Below, in pieces: positions 16,144 to 24,362 of a stretch of 64,000 nucleotides of DNA. The notes under the pieces were generated by a model. The model worked only from the letters and a program-made list of their open reading frames with translations, was not told the DNA's origin and ran no database searches. The DNA lies in assembly GCF_003952485.1 (NCBI RefSeq), contig NZ_CP034447.1:6090501-6154500 (forward strand), written 5' to 3'. This DNA is from Mesorhizobium sp. M1E.F.Ca.ET.045.02.1.1. GTDB lineage: Bacteria; Pseudomonadota; Alphaproteobacteria; Rhizobiales; Rhizobiaceae. The number at the start of each line of letters is the position of its first letter. The first letter of the stretch is position 1. The position numbers and the translations under genes were made by a program.

Positions 16144-16668
16144 TCAGCCACCGTAAAGACCGATCTCGTCTGGCTGGATGGAAGCAGATTTCCCCTCGCC
16201 TTGCTTGCCAGCTTCCCTCTCCAGCGCAGCGTCCAACCTGTCGCCGTCGCTGCTTTGCGGATCGGCGATTGAATTGACCAGCGTATCGAGCGAAACGCCA
16301 AGCTGATCCAGGCCAAGCTGCCTTTCGATCTCTGCGATCGCGGACGGGGATTGCCGCTTCAGCGCCTCGACCGCGTTCTTGACGGCCGTGCCATAGGAGA
16401 TCACGGATTCGTAGTCGCCCTGGTCGAGGCCGAACTCCTTGCCCGCGCGCTCCATCAGCCGGACCTTTGTCGCCGTGACGTTGAGGCCGTCCAGGCTGAA
16501 CATGGATTGGGAAATTTCGGCCATGAGCGGCGCGCCGGAGCCGAGATCGGCGGGGGTGCGATTGATGTTCGCGACGAGACCGTCTCCTGCCGATCCGGCC
16601 GCCGACGCCGGGCGTTGCTGCTGCAGGATCGAAAGGGCGGCGTTATTCAGCGTGGGGAGTGAAGACAT
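16144..16668 (-). CDS. Hypothetical protein, 174 aa
   Basis: Starts at ATG 16668. The first 45 residues are low-complexity; the rest is helical with regular charged positions (TATKVRLMERAGKEFGLDQ, then AVKNAVEALKRQ). There is no signal peptide, membrane segment or known motif. The SSLPTLNNAALSILQQQR opening resembles flagellar or surface-protein N-termini in which a short helix mediates assembly, but that is only a resemblance. A single gene. Confidence 0.6.
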   Translation of the reverse strand: MSSLPTLNNAALSILQQQRPASAAGSAGDGLVANINRTPADLGSGAPLMAEISQSMFSLDGLNVTATKVRLMERAGKEFGLDQGDYESVISYGTAVKNAVEALKRQSPSAIAEIERQLGLDQLGVSLDTLVNSIADPQSSDGDRLDAALEREAGKQGEGKSASIQPDEIGLYGG

Positions 16669-16790
16669 TGCTGGCCTCGACGGTACCCGTCCGTCATGGA
16701 ATGGGTGCCGGATATTCGAGCCAAGACATCATGCCTTGAGCAAAGCAAAGGTCGGTTCGGCAAGGCCGTAGCCCAATAATCCTAAGAATT

Positions 16791-16903
16791 TCCTAGAGCG
16801 GTTCAGCGTTTTGATGGGATCGATGAACCGTTCCAAGTGTTTGTTTCATGCGATTCAGGACGGAAAACCGTTGCGGGCTTTTCCTGGAATTGCCTCAGTT
16901 TCC
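16791..16903. repeat. Rhizobial intergenic repeat, family C
   Basis: tagagcggttcagcgtt..gaaccgttc hairpin, then a diverged gcgattcaggacggaaaacc and the conserved end cttttcctggaattgc. A second copy lies at 32612-32737. The same phrases are common between genes of Mesorhizobium and Rhizobium. Confidence 0.6.
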
Positions 16904-16990
16904 TGGCGCGCGGCAGGCCGGCAGGCAGCGCCCCTCCGCTGCCCGCCGGGCGGTCCCCCGCCGGGAGATTGCGGCTTTCAACGCCGATCG

Positions 16991-17350
16991 TCAGTCGTCG
17001 CCGCCGCTGTCATGACTGCCGCTGTCCCCGCCCCCATCGTGGCCACCGCTGTCGCCGCCGCCGTCATGGCTGTCGCTGTCCCCGCCGTCGTGATCGCCGC
17101 CCTGGTGATCGCCATCCTCGTCCTGGTCGCCGTCATGCGAGCCCGTCCCGACGCCGTCGCCCTCATGATCGGCCTCGTCATTCTCGGCGACGGCGTGGTC
17201 ACCGTCATCGCCGGCGGCGGCGCCCTGGTCGTCGTCATCCTCAGCCACGGTCACCTGGCCGCCATGGTCCGAACCCGCGAAGGATGGCTGCGTTGCAAAG
17301 ATGCCGAGCAGGCCGATTGCGGTTGCCGCCAGCGTTGGAAGGGTCTTCAT
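16991..17350 (-). CDS. Secreted, highly acidic Asp/Gly/His-repeat protein
   Basis: 119 residues with a signal peptide (MKTLPTLAATAIGLLGIFA, then SFAGS, cleavage near 25). The mature 94 residues are almost only Asp, Gly, His, Ser and Glu, with short repeats of the type HDGGDS, SHDGGGDSG and GGHDGGGDSG towards the C-terminus. Such a composition suits binding of calcium or transition metals in the periplasm. No fold is predicted and no family is named. A single gene, followed on the left by repeat C. Confidence 0.65.
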   Translation of the reverse strand: MKTLPTLAATAIGLLGIFATQPSFAGSDHGGQVTVAEDDDDQGAAAGDDGDHAVAENDEADHEGDGVGTGSHDGDQDEDGDHQGGDHDGGDSDSHDGGGDSGGHDGGGDSGSHDSGGDD

Positions 17351-17439
17351 CTCGTCGCTCCGATCCGATTGTCGGTGCGGATCATTGCCTTGCCGGATTA
17401 CGGCGCGCTTAAACGAGCGGTTTCAATTTTAGCGTTTGC

Positions 17440-19560
17440 TTATTTTATGCCGCCCACTCGGGCATGCGGTCTTTCAAACGGCGCCGCGCCACCGGCCGCC
17501 CGCGCCACGATCGCCTCGAGCGGCTCGGGCCTGTGCAGGAAATAGCCCTGGCCATAGGCGACCCCCATGCCCATGAGGATCTCCAACGCGCTCTTTTCCT
17601 CGATCTTCTCGGCCACCACGGCGCTGCCCATGCTTCTGGCAATGCCGGCGATCGCCGAGACGATCTCGCGGTCGAAGCGGCTTTCGGCGATGTGCTCGAC
17701 GAAGGAGCCGTCGATCTTGATGACGTCGATGGGGAAGCGCCTCAGATATTCGAAGGAGCTCATGCCGGCGCCGAAATCGTCGAGGCTGACGCGGCAGCGG
17801 CGCAACCTGGCCTTGCGCACGAATTCTTCCGCCGCGTCGAAATTGGTGACGGCGGCGGTCTCGGTGATCTCGAAGCCGATGCCGGATGGCGGCGCGCCGC
17901 TCCCGGCGATCGCGGCATCGACGAAGTCCCAGAGCTGCGGATCGGAGAGCGTCTGCGCCGACAGGTTGAAGCCGAGCGAGATGGCGCCGGAGCGCATCGC
18001 CTTGCCGTGGCGCGCCAGTGCCGCGCGGATGATCCAGCGGTCGAGCCGGGCGGCAAGGCCGAAGCGTTCGGCCACCGGCATGAACTCACCCGGCGGGATC
18101 AGCTTGCCATTGCGGCCTTCGAGCCGCGCCAGCACCTCGACATGGCGGTTCTCTTCCCAGGGCCTGCCCAGGCGATGGATCTCCTGGCCGAACAGCTTCA
18201 GCCGGCCGTCCTCCATGGCGTCGACCAGGTCGGCGGCGAGCCGCGCGGCGTTGAGGCCGCCCGAGCCGGAGGCCGTCTCGGCCGAGAACACCGCAAAGCG
18301 GTCGCGCCCGCCGGCCTTGGCGGCGTAGCAGGCGTCGTCGGCGCAGGCGAGCGCGTCTGCGACGGTGATGTTGCGGTCATACACGAAGGCGATACCGATG
18401 CTGGCAGCGAGCCGACGCGAGGTGACGGCCGGGCCGAGATCGGCGTCGCGCACGGCGGCGAGCACCGCACGCGCGAGCCGCTCGGCGCAGGCGTCGTCGC
18501 AATTCGGCACCAGCAGCGCGAACTCGTCGCCGCCGAGGCGCGCGGCGTGCGCCGAGGGCGGCAGGCTGGCGACGATGCCTGCCGCGACACTCTTCAGCGC
18601 GAGGTCGCCGGCGGCGTGGCCGGCATAGTCGTTGAGCGCCTTGAAGTAGTCGAGGTCGACATAGAACACGGCAAGCGGCAGCCGGTCTGCCGCGCCGATG
18701 TTTTCGGCCAGCAGGCGGTCGAAGGCCGAGCGGTTCAACAATCCGGTCAACGCATCGTGGCGCGCCGCATAGGCAAGCTCCTCGGCGCGCTTCTTTTCGT
18801 CGGTGATGTCGCGCACGGTGCCGAGGATCTGGCCGGCCGAGCCGACGCCGGCGATGAAGCGCACCAGCGACTCGACATGACGGATCTCGCCGTCGCGTCT
18901 GATGATGCGATATTGCGTGGCGGTGACGCTCTCCGAGCCCGGCGGCGGCAGGTGCGCGCGCTCGGTGGCCTCCTTGTCGTCCGGGTGGAGATAGGTGTGC
19001 CAGAGGCCGGCCGTCACCTCGTCGGTATCGCTGACAAGACCGAAGATCTCCCTGGTGCGCGCGTCCCAATAACTCTTGTTGGTGCCGATATCGTAATGCC
19101 AGATGCCGGTGCCGCTGGCGGCGAGCGCAAGGCGGAAACGCACATTGATCTGCTCGAGCGCGGCTTCGGCCTCTTTCTGCCTGGTGATGTCGGTCTGCAC
19201 GCCCATCAGGCGCAGCGGCTTGCCTTCGGCCTCGCGCTCGACGATGCCGCCGCGGTCGAGCACCCAGACCCAGTGGCCGTCCTTGTGCTTCAGGCGCAGT
19301 TCTGTATCGATGGAATCGACGAGGCCGGCGATGTGGCGGTCGCCGCTCGCCAGCGCCCGTTCGCGGTCGTCGGGATGGGTGAGCTTCAGCCAGAGATCGG
19401 ACGTGTTGGCGAGCTCGCCCTCGGCATAGCCCAGCATCCTCCACCAGGTCGGCGAATAGTAGCAATCGCCGGTCGCGAGGTTCCAGTCCCACAGGCCGAG
19501 TTGGGCGCGGTCGAGCGCCAGCGCCCAGAATTCACCCTTACGTTTCTCGTCGTCCGCCAT
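17440..19560 (-). CDS. PAS-PAS-GGDEF-EAL cyclic-di-GMP signalling protein
   Basis: 706 residues. Two PAS/PAC units lie at about 15-130 and 135-255, with PAC phrases DITRQKEAEAAL and VRDITDEKKRAEE. The GGDEF domain (about 265-425) has RLGGDEFALLVPN intact, but no RxxD inhibitory site before it. The EAL domain (about 435-690) has EVLARLE in place of EAL, while FEITET, LDDFGAG, VIKIDGSFV and AEKIEE keep the metal- and substrate-binding residues. It could therefore both make and degrade c-di-GMP; which activity dominates cannot be read. No membrane segment is seen, so it is a cytoplasmic sensor responding to a PAS ligand. Confidence 0.92.
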   Translation of the reverse strand: MADDEKRKGEFWALALDRAQLGLWDWNLATGDCYYSPTWWRMLGYAEGELANTSDLWLKLTHPDDRERALASGDRHIAGLVDSIDTELRLKHKDGHWVWVLDRGGIVEREAEGKPLRLMGVQTDITRQKEAEAALEQINVRFRLALAASGTGIWHYDIGTNKSYWDARTREIFGLVSDTDEVTAGLWHTYLHPDDKEATERAHLPPPGSESVTATQYRIIRRDGEIRHVESLVRFIAGVGSAGQILGTVRDITDEKKRAEELAYAARHDALTGLLNRSAFDRLLAENIGAADRLPLAVFYVDLDYFKALNDYAGHAAGDLALKSVAAGIVASLPPSAHAARLGGDEFALLVPNCDDACAERLARAVLAAVRDADLGPAVTSRRLAASIGIAFVYDRNITVADALACADDACYAAKAGGRDRFAVFSAETASGSGGLNAARLAADLVDAMEDGRLKLFGQEIHRLGRPWEENRHVEVLARLEGRNGKLIPPGEFMPVAERFGLAARLDRWIIRAALARHGKAMRSGAISLGFNLSAQTLSDPQLWDFVDAAIAGSGAPPSGIGFEITETAAVTNFDAAEEFVRKARLRRCRVSLDDFGAGMSSFEYLRRFPIDVIKIDGSFVEHIAESRFDREIVSAIAGIARSMGSAVVAEKIEEKSALEILMGMGVAYGQGYFLHRPEPLEAIVARAAGGAAPFERPHARVGGIK

Positions 19561-19647
19561 GCCCTGGTTTTGCCTCTCCCCCTTCGGGCATCCTGCATGA
19601 AAGCAGAGAAGAAATGGTTACTAGGGGGCGGTTCCCTTGCGTAGGTC

Positions 19648-19712
19648 GCACTCCGTCCCACCCTCCTCTGTCCTGCCGGACATCTCCCCCTCAAGGGGGG
19701 AGATTGGCAGCG
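19648..19712. repeat. Palindromic repeat, family B
   Basis: cctctgtcctgccgg..acatctccccctcaaggggggagattgg. It lies directly at the left border of the IS481 remnant. Confidence 0.65.
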
Positions 19713-19744
19713 TCGCCCACAGTGCTTCTCCCGTAACGTCGGCG

Positions 19745-20441
19745 ATGGTTTGGCGAGAGACTGGACTCATGGACGAGCGGCTTCGTTTTGTTGCGGAATG
19801 AGCGGACGTTCGAGGAGAATGGCCTGCCGGATCGGTTCAGAAGCGACAACGGCTCGCCATTTGCGTCGGTCGGCCTCACCGGGCTGACGCCGCTTAGCGT
19901 GCGTTTCATCAAGCTCGGCATCGTGCTGGAGCGCATCCAGCCGGGCAAGCCGCAGCAGAACGGCTGCCATGAGCGCTTCCACCTGACCATGCTGCCGCTG
20001 GCCAAGGCGCCGGAGGCCGACAGGGCGGCGCAGGCTCGGGCCTTCGAGGCTTTCCGGCGCGAGTACAATGAGGAGCGCCCGCACGAGGCGCTGGGCATGG
20101 ACACGCCGGCACAGCATTACCGCCCCTCGACCCGCGCCATGCCGAAGACGATACCGGAGCCGGACTATCCGGCCGAAGCTGCGGTGCGCAGCGTGCGCCA
20201 AAACGGCGAGATCAAGTGGAACGGCGACTTCATCTACGTCTCAAAGACATTGGCGGGTGAAGCGGTTGCCGCAACCGAGACCGAGAACGGGCAATGGGCG
20301 CTCCACTTCTATACCCATCCGCTCGGCTTCATCGACGGCAGACACAAGAAACTGGTCCGCCGCAGTGCCCTTCAACCCGACCAGACGGCACTGCGGCGGA
20401 CAGCAACTCAGGGGGAAAACTGTAACCTATGTATCCGGTTC
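19745..20441 (+). pseudogene. IS481-family transposase remnant
   Basis: Two fragments of one gene. Codons from 19745 give 18 residues typical of the N-terminus, ending at TGA 19799. From 19788 another frame gives the C-terminal catalytic half with second Asp (RSDNG) and Glu (NGCHERFH), then PHEALGMDTPAQHYRPS and IKWNGDFIYVSKTLAGE, which are characteristic of this transposase family. An internal deletion of several hundred bases plus a frame change explains the junction. The second frame has no stop before the element's right end. Confidence 0.65.
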
Positions 20442-20470
20442 AAAGTGTTACCCATCTATCGGCTGGACAC
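19745..20470 (+). mobile_element. Internally deleted IS481-family element
   Basis: The left part keeps the transposase N-terminus (ATG 19745, MVWRETGLMDERLRFVA). It is joined in another frame, near 19796, to the second half of the catalytic core (RSDNGSPFAS, then QQNGCHERFH). The right part ends in a gtgttaccc..ggctggaca sequence near 20447-20470 of the kind found at the ends of these elements. The first catalytic Asp lies in the deleted part, so the element cannot move by itself. Exact ends are uncertain. Confidence 0.6.
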
Positions 20471-20479
20471 TCGGCGAAG

Positions 20480-20655
20480 CCGAGACGGAGAGGGGGACAG
20501 CGCCCTGCGAAGCCCCCTCTCCGGCCGCTTTGCGGCCACCTCTCCCCCGCTTTCAGCGGAGGCGAGGAATCCAAGCCCAAAGATGCCGGCGGAACAGCGC
20601 CCCTTCTGCCCTGCCGGGCATCTCCTCACGGGGGGAGATCGGCAGCTTCACCGCC
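20480..20655. repeat. Intergenic repeat block next to the IS481 remnant
   Basis: 20480-20575 carries ccctctccggccgctttgcggccacctctccccc, a palindromic repeat of another type. 20611-20655 carries a family-B arm (ctgccctgccgggcatctcc..ggggggagatcgg). No gene is visible here. Confidence 0.5.
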
Positions 20656-20664
20656 TGGCGTTTC

Positions 20665-20889
20665 TTACTGACTCGGCGCAATCGCGTGTTCGCACGACAC
20701 TTTCGGGTTCATGTCGGCGAAGGTGCCGGTCGGGTTGCTCTTCCAGGCCCAGACATGCAGTTCGTAGAACTCGCCGAGACCGTAGCGGTTGGGCGCGCTG
20801 TTGAAGTTGAACAGCTGGCCATCGAGCGATGCCGGACCCTTCGAGGTGATGTATTCGACCGCCACCAGCTTCAGCGTGCCGTCGGCCAT
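20665..20889 (-). pseudogene. C-terminal fragment of an unknown protein
   Basis: About 74 codons reading GTLKLVAVEYITSKG, then NRYGLGEFYELHVWAWKSNP and FADMNPKVSCEHA, well-formed and with GC-rich wobble positions. This looks like the C-terminal end of a conserved small protein whose N-terminus is missing. The frame is preceded in phase by a TAG and by the N-terminal fragment of a different gene (20893-21015). The ATG at 20889 has no ribosome site of its own. It is most likely a leftover of a deletion. Confidence 0.5.
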
Positions 20890-20892
20890 CGG

Positions 20893-21015
20893 CTAGACGC
20901 CCGACTGGTCGTTCAAGATGCCGATCTTGACCTTGCCGTCTGAGATTTCGCCAGCCGCCGCCGGCATTGCAGATGCCGCAATGAGCGCGGCCGAGACGAG
21001 ATAGGGTGCTCTCAC
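20893..21015 (-). pseudogene. N-terminal fragment of an ABC-transporter substrate-binding protein
   Basis: GTG 21015 with GGAAGGA upstream opens a signal peptide (PYLVSAALIAASAMPAAAG) followed by EISDGKVKIGILNDQSGV, the standard start of periplasmic binding proteins of the branched-chain amino-acid/urea type (type 1 fold). The frame stops at TAG 20893-20895 after 40 codons, exactly where the fragment of the other protein begins. About 90 percent of the gene is missing and no permease genes are nearby. Confidence 0.6.
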
Positions 21016-21250
21016 TGGTGGTCCTTCCCTCGTGGCCAACCACGTCAAACACGGCGGGCCTCGCAATGGTTCAACAGTTTCGTCCGGATTTTTGGATTTT
21101 GGGCTCGATCCCGCCTGCCACTCCTCTTCTCGCGAGACCGCACCACCGCGTGCCTTGGGTGCACGGGCGCGGAGCCTCGCATCACACTTCGTAGGCCGAG
21201 AATGCTATTTTCGTAGCAAGGCGTATGGGCAGGTAGGACGCTCGAGCCGT

Positions 21251-21934
21251 TCACCACGGCAGCTTCATGCCATCGCGGAAGAAGCCGCCCGTCGGACCGT
21301 CGTCCGGCAGGGTCGCGGCCCATACGATGCCGGCCGCCCCTGGCGCGACTGGGCGGCTGCCGGGCCCGCCCATGTCGGTCTCCATCCAGTCCGGGCTGAT
21401 GGCGTTGACCAGGACGCCCGCGTCGCGCAGCTCGGCCGCGAGAATTCGGGTGAGCGCACTGAGCGTCGCCCTGCCGGTCGAATAGGCCGGCGAGCCAGCC
21501 TCGGGCGAAACGATGACCAGCCGGCCATGACCGGAGGCGCTGAGCAGCGGCGCGAAGGCGAACGCCACCCGCCAGGCGCCGACGACATAGCTCTCGAAGG
21601 CCTTGCTGCCCACCGTCCGGTGGGGATTCAGCGCTCGCGCGGACAACTCGTAGTGGATGGCGGCGTTGTTGACGAGCACGTCGAGCCGACCGAATCGGCG
21701 CTCCACCTCGGCTGCAGCAAGGGCTGGCCCATCGGGCGCGGCGACATCCAGCGCGATGGCCTCGACATTGCCGCCGGGTTTCTTCGCCGCCGCCTCGCCC
21801 TTGGCGAGGTCGCGCGCGCCGATGAGCACGGTGAAGCCAAGTCCGGCGAGCTGCCGGCCGGTCTCCAGGGCAATGCCGCGATTGGCGCCGGTGACGAGCG
21901 CCACCTTGCCGGAATGATTTGCTGTGCTGGTCAT
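21251..21934 (-). CDS. SDR-family protein with altered active site
   Basis: 227 residues, ATG 21934. It has the classical SDR fold: ALVTGANRGIALETGRQLA (12-30), NNAA and GRLVIVSPEAGS. The end, TLPDDGPTGGFFRDG, is typical of carbonyl-reductase-like SDRs. Three key sites differ from the family pattern: the third glycine of TGxxxGIG is Ala, the lysine of YxxxK is Arg (YSTGR), and CPGW/SPGW is SPDW. It may be inactive or have an unusual activity. The gene is intact and well coding-like. It follows the cyclase-ferredoxin gene on the same strand by 82 bases. Confidence 0.8.
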   Translation of the reverse strand: MTSTANHSGKVALVTGANRGIALETGRQLAGLGFTVLIGARDLAKGEAAAKKPGGNVEAIALDVAAPDGPALAAAEVERRFGRLDVLVNNAAIHYELSARALNPHRTVGSKAFESYVVGAWRVAFAFAPLLSASGHGRLVIVSPEAGSPAYSTGRATLSALTRILAAELRDAGVLVNAISPDWMETDMGGPGSRPVAPGAAGIVWAATLPDDGPTGGFFRDGMKLPW

Positions 21935-22016
21935 TGCTCCCGCTGGTCAAAATCTGACACTTGGTCGGACCGACAACAGACTCGCGGGAGTTTTTTGGAC
22001 GATCCGGTCGGCACGT

Positions 22017-23390
22017 TCAATCGAGACCGACCCAGATGTAGCCATCCTCCTCGCGGCACGGAATGAGACGCAACGGAGCCCGGTTCTTCGAAATATCGCC
22101 GAGGACCTCCATGCCGGCCGAAGTTCCATCCTCGTTGAGCGCCTCGCACCACTTTACGATTTCGCCTGTATCCAGATCGAATCCGGAGTGATGCCAGCGA
22201 CACACCAGCGTGCCATCCTCGTCTACAGTGCTCGCCTGTCGTGCGTGGCCGTTGGTCCGCGAGGTGCTTTCGAAGAACGGCAATTTCAGATGCGGGCAGG
22301 CATTGTTAAAGGCATGGACGCGCCCGCCCCTGCGCAAAATCACGACGTAAAGCGCTTGGAACTCGATGACTTTGTAGTCGCCGTCCTTCAGTTCGCCCGT
22401 CGCGACCGTCCGGTGCCACGTCTTGCCGCCCAGTTGCATAGTCTCGCGCGCGCCTTTTTCGTTCAACCGGCGCTCGGCTTCAACCTTCAGCTTCCTTATC
22501 TCGTACAGCGTAATTCGGTCGGAGGTACCGCGCAAACGCACCCGAATGAAATCGGATATTTCAACCTCGTCCTTGACCCGTTCATAGAGCGTCTCCGAAA
22601 TCAGGAGGCGGGTTCCGGCCTCCTTGTTGGCTGTTTCGACGCGGCTCGCCACATTGACCGCATCGCCGATAGCCGTCAGGCGCTCGTTTCCGGGTGATCC
22701 GACCGAACCGATCACCGCTTCGCCCAGATGCAAACCGACGCGAATATCGAAGTCGATGCCGTACATCGAGGCAAAAAACGGCTTCAGCCGATCGACCGTG
22801 GCAAGGGTCTGTAGGGCCGCATTGACCGCGCGCACCGGCGCATCGTCTTGGCCGTTCACGCCAAATATCGCCATAAGCCCGTCGCCGACGAACTTGTCGA
22901 TGTAGCCGTTGTTGAGCTCGATGACTTCGGCGACCTGAGTGAAATAGCGATTGAGCAGATACATGACATCGTAAGGCGTCAGCGTTTCGGAGAAGTGGGT
23001 GAATCCGGCTACGTCGCTGAAGAAAATGACGACCGACTTCAGCTCGCCCGCACTGGTGGACCTGTGCGGCAGCAGCTGACTGGTCATTCGCAGGTCGGTC
23101 TCGTCGAGTACGAGCCTGCGGAAGGTGATGTCGGAGGCAGGTCTGAGCTGGCATGCCAGGCGTACGTTGTTGCCAAGCCCCAGCCGCTCTACGAGCGTGC
23201 GCTCCAGCGCTGTGCGCTCCGGGCAGCCGTCTGCACCGTCGAGAATCCAGATCCGGCAGGTTGAGCATTTGGCCTTACCGCCACAAGCGCAGGCGATCGG
23301 GACATCTGCCCGGCGAGCGGCTTCAAGGACAGATTCCCCGAGCGCCGATTTGATCGATATGTCGTCGGGCAGCGATAGCAACGTAGGCAT
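22017..23390 (-). CDS. Three-domain redox protein: 2Fe-2S ferredoxin, class III nucleotide cyclase, Rieske
   Basis: 457 residues. Residues 1-95 are a plant/adrenodoxin-type ferredoxin domain with Cys36-x5-Cys42-x2-Cys45 and Cys80. Residues 115-300 are a class III cyclase: metal-binding Asp126 (FFSDVAGFT) and Asp170 (FVGDG), purine-site Lys166 and Thr239, and transition-state Asn246 and Arg250 (GDAVNVASR), all intact, which points to ATP as substrate. Residues 320-457 are a Rieske domain with Cys365-Pro-His367 and Cys397-x2-His400. The cyclase could thus be gated at both ends by iron-sulfur clusters. There is no membrane segment, so it is cytoplasmic. Ferredoxin-cyclase fusions are known in rhizobia; I do not know the Rieske addition as a described arrangement. 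Confidence 0.9.
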   Translation of the reverse strand: MPTLLSLPDDISIKSALGESVLEAARRADVPIACACGGKAKCSTCRIWILDGADGCPERTALERTLVERLGLGNNVRLACQLRPASDITFRRLVLDETDLRMTSQLLPHRSTSAGELKSVVIFFSDVAGFTHFSETLTPYDVMYLLNRYFTQVAEVIELNNGYIDKFVGDGLMAIFGVNGQDDAPVRAVNAALQTLATVDRLKPFFASMYGIDFDIRVGLHLGEAVIGSVGSPGNERLTAIGDAVNVASRVETANKEAGTRLLISETLYERVKDEVEISDFIRVRLRGTSDRITLYEIRKLKVEAERRLNEKGARETMQLGGKTWHRTVATGELKDGDYKVIEFQALYVVILRRGGRVHAFNNACPHLKLPFFESTSRTNGHARQASTVDEDGTLVCRWHHSGFDLDTGEIVKWCEALNEDGTSAGMEVLGDISKNRAPLRLIPCREEDGYIWVGLD

Positions 23391-23579
23391 CGGAACCGAT
23401 CTTCCTGTACGAGTGGCGCCAAACGCTGGTAGTCAATAAAAGGTCTATCAGCCGGACACCGTTTCAGCCTCGTTCGGACGACATTAGCCCAGCAATGGCT
23501 TGGATGCCATCGTCGAGTCCGATAGTCCGCCCCGGGTCGGTCGAAAGTCGCGCTCCGCATCGGGTACCAAGTGTCCGGC

Positions 23580-24176
23580 CTACTTCTTCTGCGGGTGGAT
23601 CGTCTCGCCGCGCTTCAGCATGTCGACGAAGCTTGCGATCTTCTTCTTGCGCCCGGCCTCGGTCTTCATGTTGTGGGTGCGGAAGGCGAGCGCGAAGCGG
23701 TTCTGGGCGGAGAGCTTTGCCAGCATTTCCTTCGCTTTCGGCTCAGCGTCGATCGCCGCCTGCAGGTCGGGCGGGATCGTCATCTCCTTGGACCCGCCAT
23801 AGGCGCGGTCCCAGCGCCCGTCGGCCTTGGCCGCCTCGACCTCGCGCAGGCCATGCTTCGTCATGCGGCCCTGCTCGGTCAGGCGCGCGACATTGTCGAT
23901 GTTGATCCTGCTCCAGATGCTCTTTTTGCCACGCGGCGTGTAGCGCTGCAGAAAGCTCTTCTCGTCGAGCGACTTGCGCACCGCGTCGATCCAGCCGAAG
24001 CAGAGCACAACGTCGATCGCCTCCTTTGGCGTGATCGAGGGAAGACCCGAACCTACCTTATGGATCTTGATCCAGACCTCGCTTTCGCCGGCGTGGTTTT
24101 GGCCGAGCCAGGCATAGAAACTCTCCGCGTCGGGGAACTCGCGGATCTTCTCCGGATCGACCTTGATCGGGGCCAT
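23580..24176 (-). CDS. YdeI/OmpD-associated-family protein
   Basis: 198 residues. Two adjacent ATGs (24179 and 24176) follow GAGG; the second has the better spacing. The family pattern is clear: FPDAESFYAWLGQNHA, then EVWIKIHKVGSG, EAIDVVLCFGWIDAVRKSLDE, FLQRYTPRGKKSIWS and a basic C-terminal helix bundle. Members are linked in different bacteria to resistance to bacteriocins or polymyxin and to heavy metals; no enzyme activity is established. A single gene. Confidence 0.88.
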   Translation of the reverse strand: MAPIKVDPEKIREFPDAESFYAWLGQNHAGESEVWIKIHKVGSGLPSITPKEAIDVVLCFGWIDAVRKSLDEKSFLQRYTPRGKKSIWSRINIDNVARLTEQGRMTKHGLREVEAAKADGRWDRAYGGSKEMTIPPDLQAAIDAEPKAKEMLAKLSAQNRFALAFRTHNMKTEAGRKKKIASFVDMLKRGETIHPQKK

Positions 24177-24362
24177 CATCACCTCGTCTGCTTGTCTCGA
24201 CCGACAGTTTGAACGATTCCGCCGCTGCTGTAGCGATGGTTGGTGCCAGTTTCTGTCAGCAGATCCGAGGATGCCATCGGCCTTTCCGATGACACTATCG
24301 GTTTCTTCCGTTTCCGCGTCGAGCATCCGCCTGCCACATCACTATCCATGCAAAGGAAAGGC

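Noticed and set aside
16811..17545. Val/Ala-rich plus-strand frame over the acidic secreted protein
   Set aside because: Produced by the repetitive GAC/GGC codons read backwards; the minus strand has the signal peptide and start.
17464..19644. 726-codon open frame on the plus strand opposite the PAS-GGDEF-EAL gene
   Set aside because: It mirrors a well-supported conserved gene; its product has no domain and the composition expected of an antisense frame in high-GC DNA.
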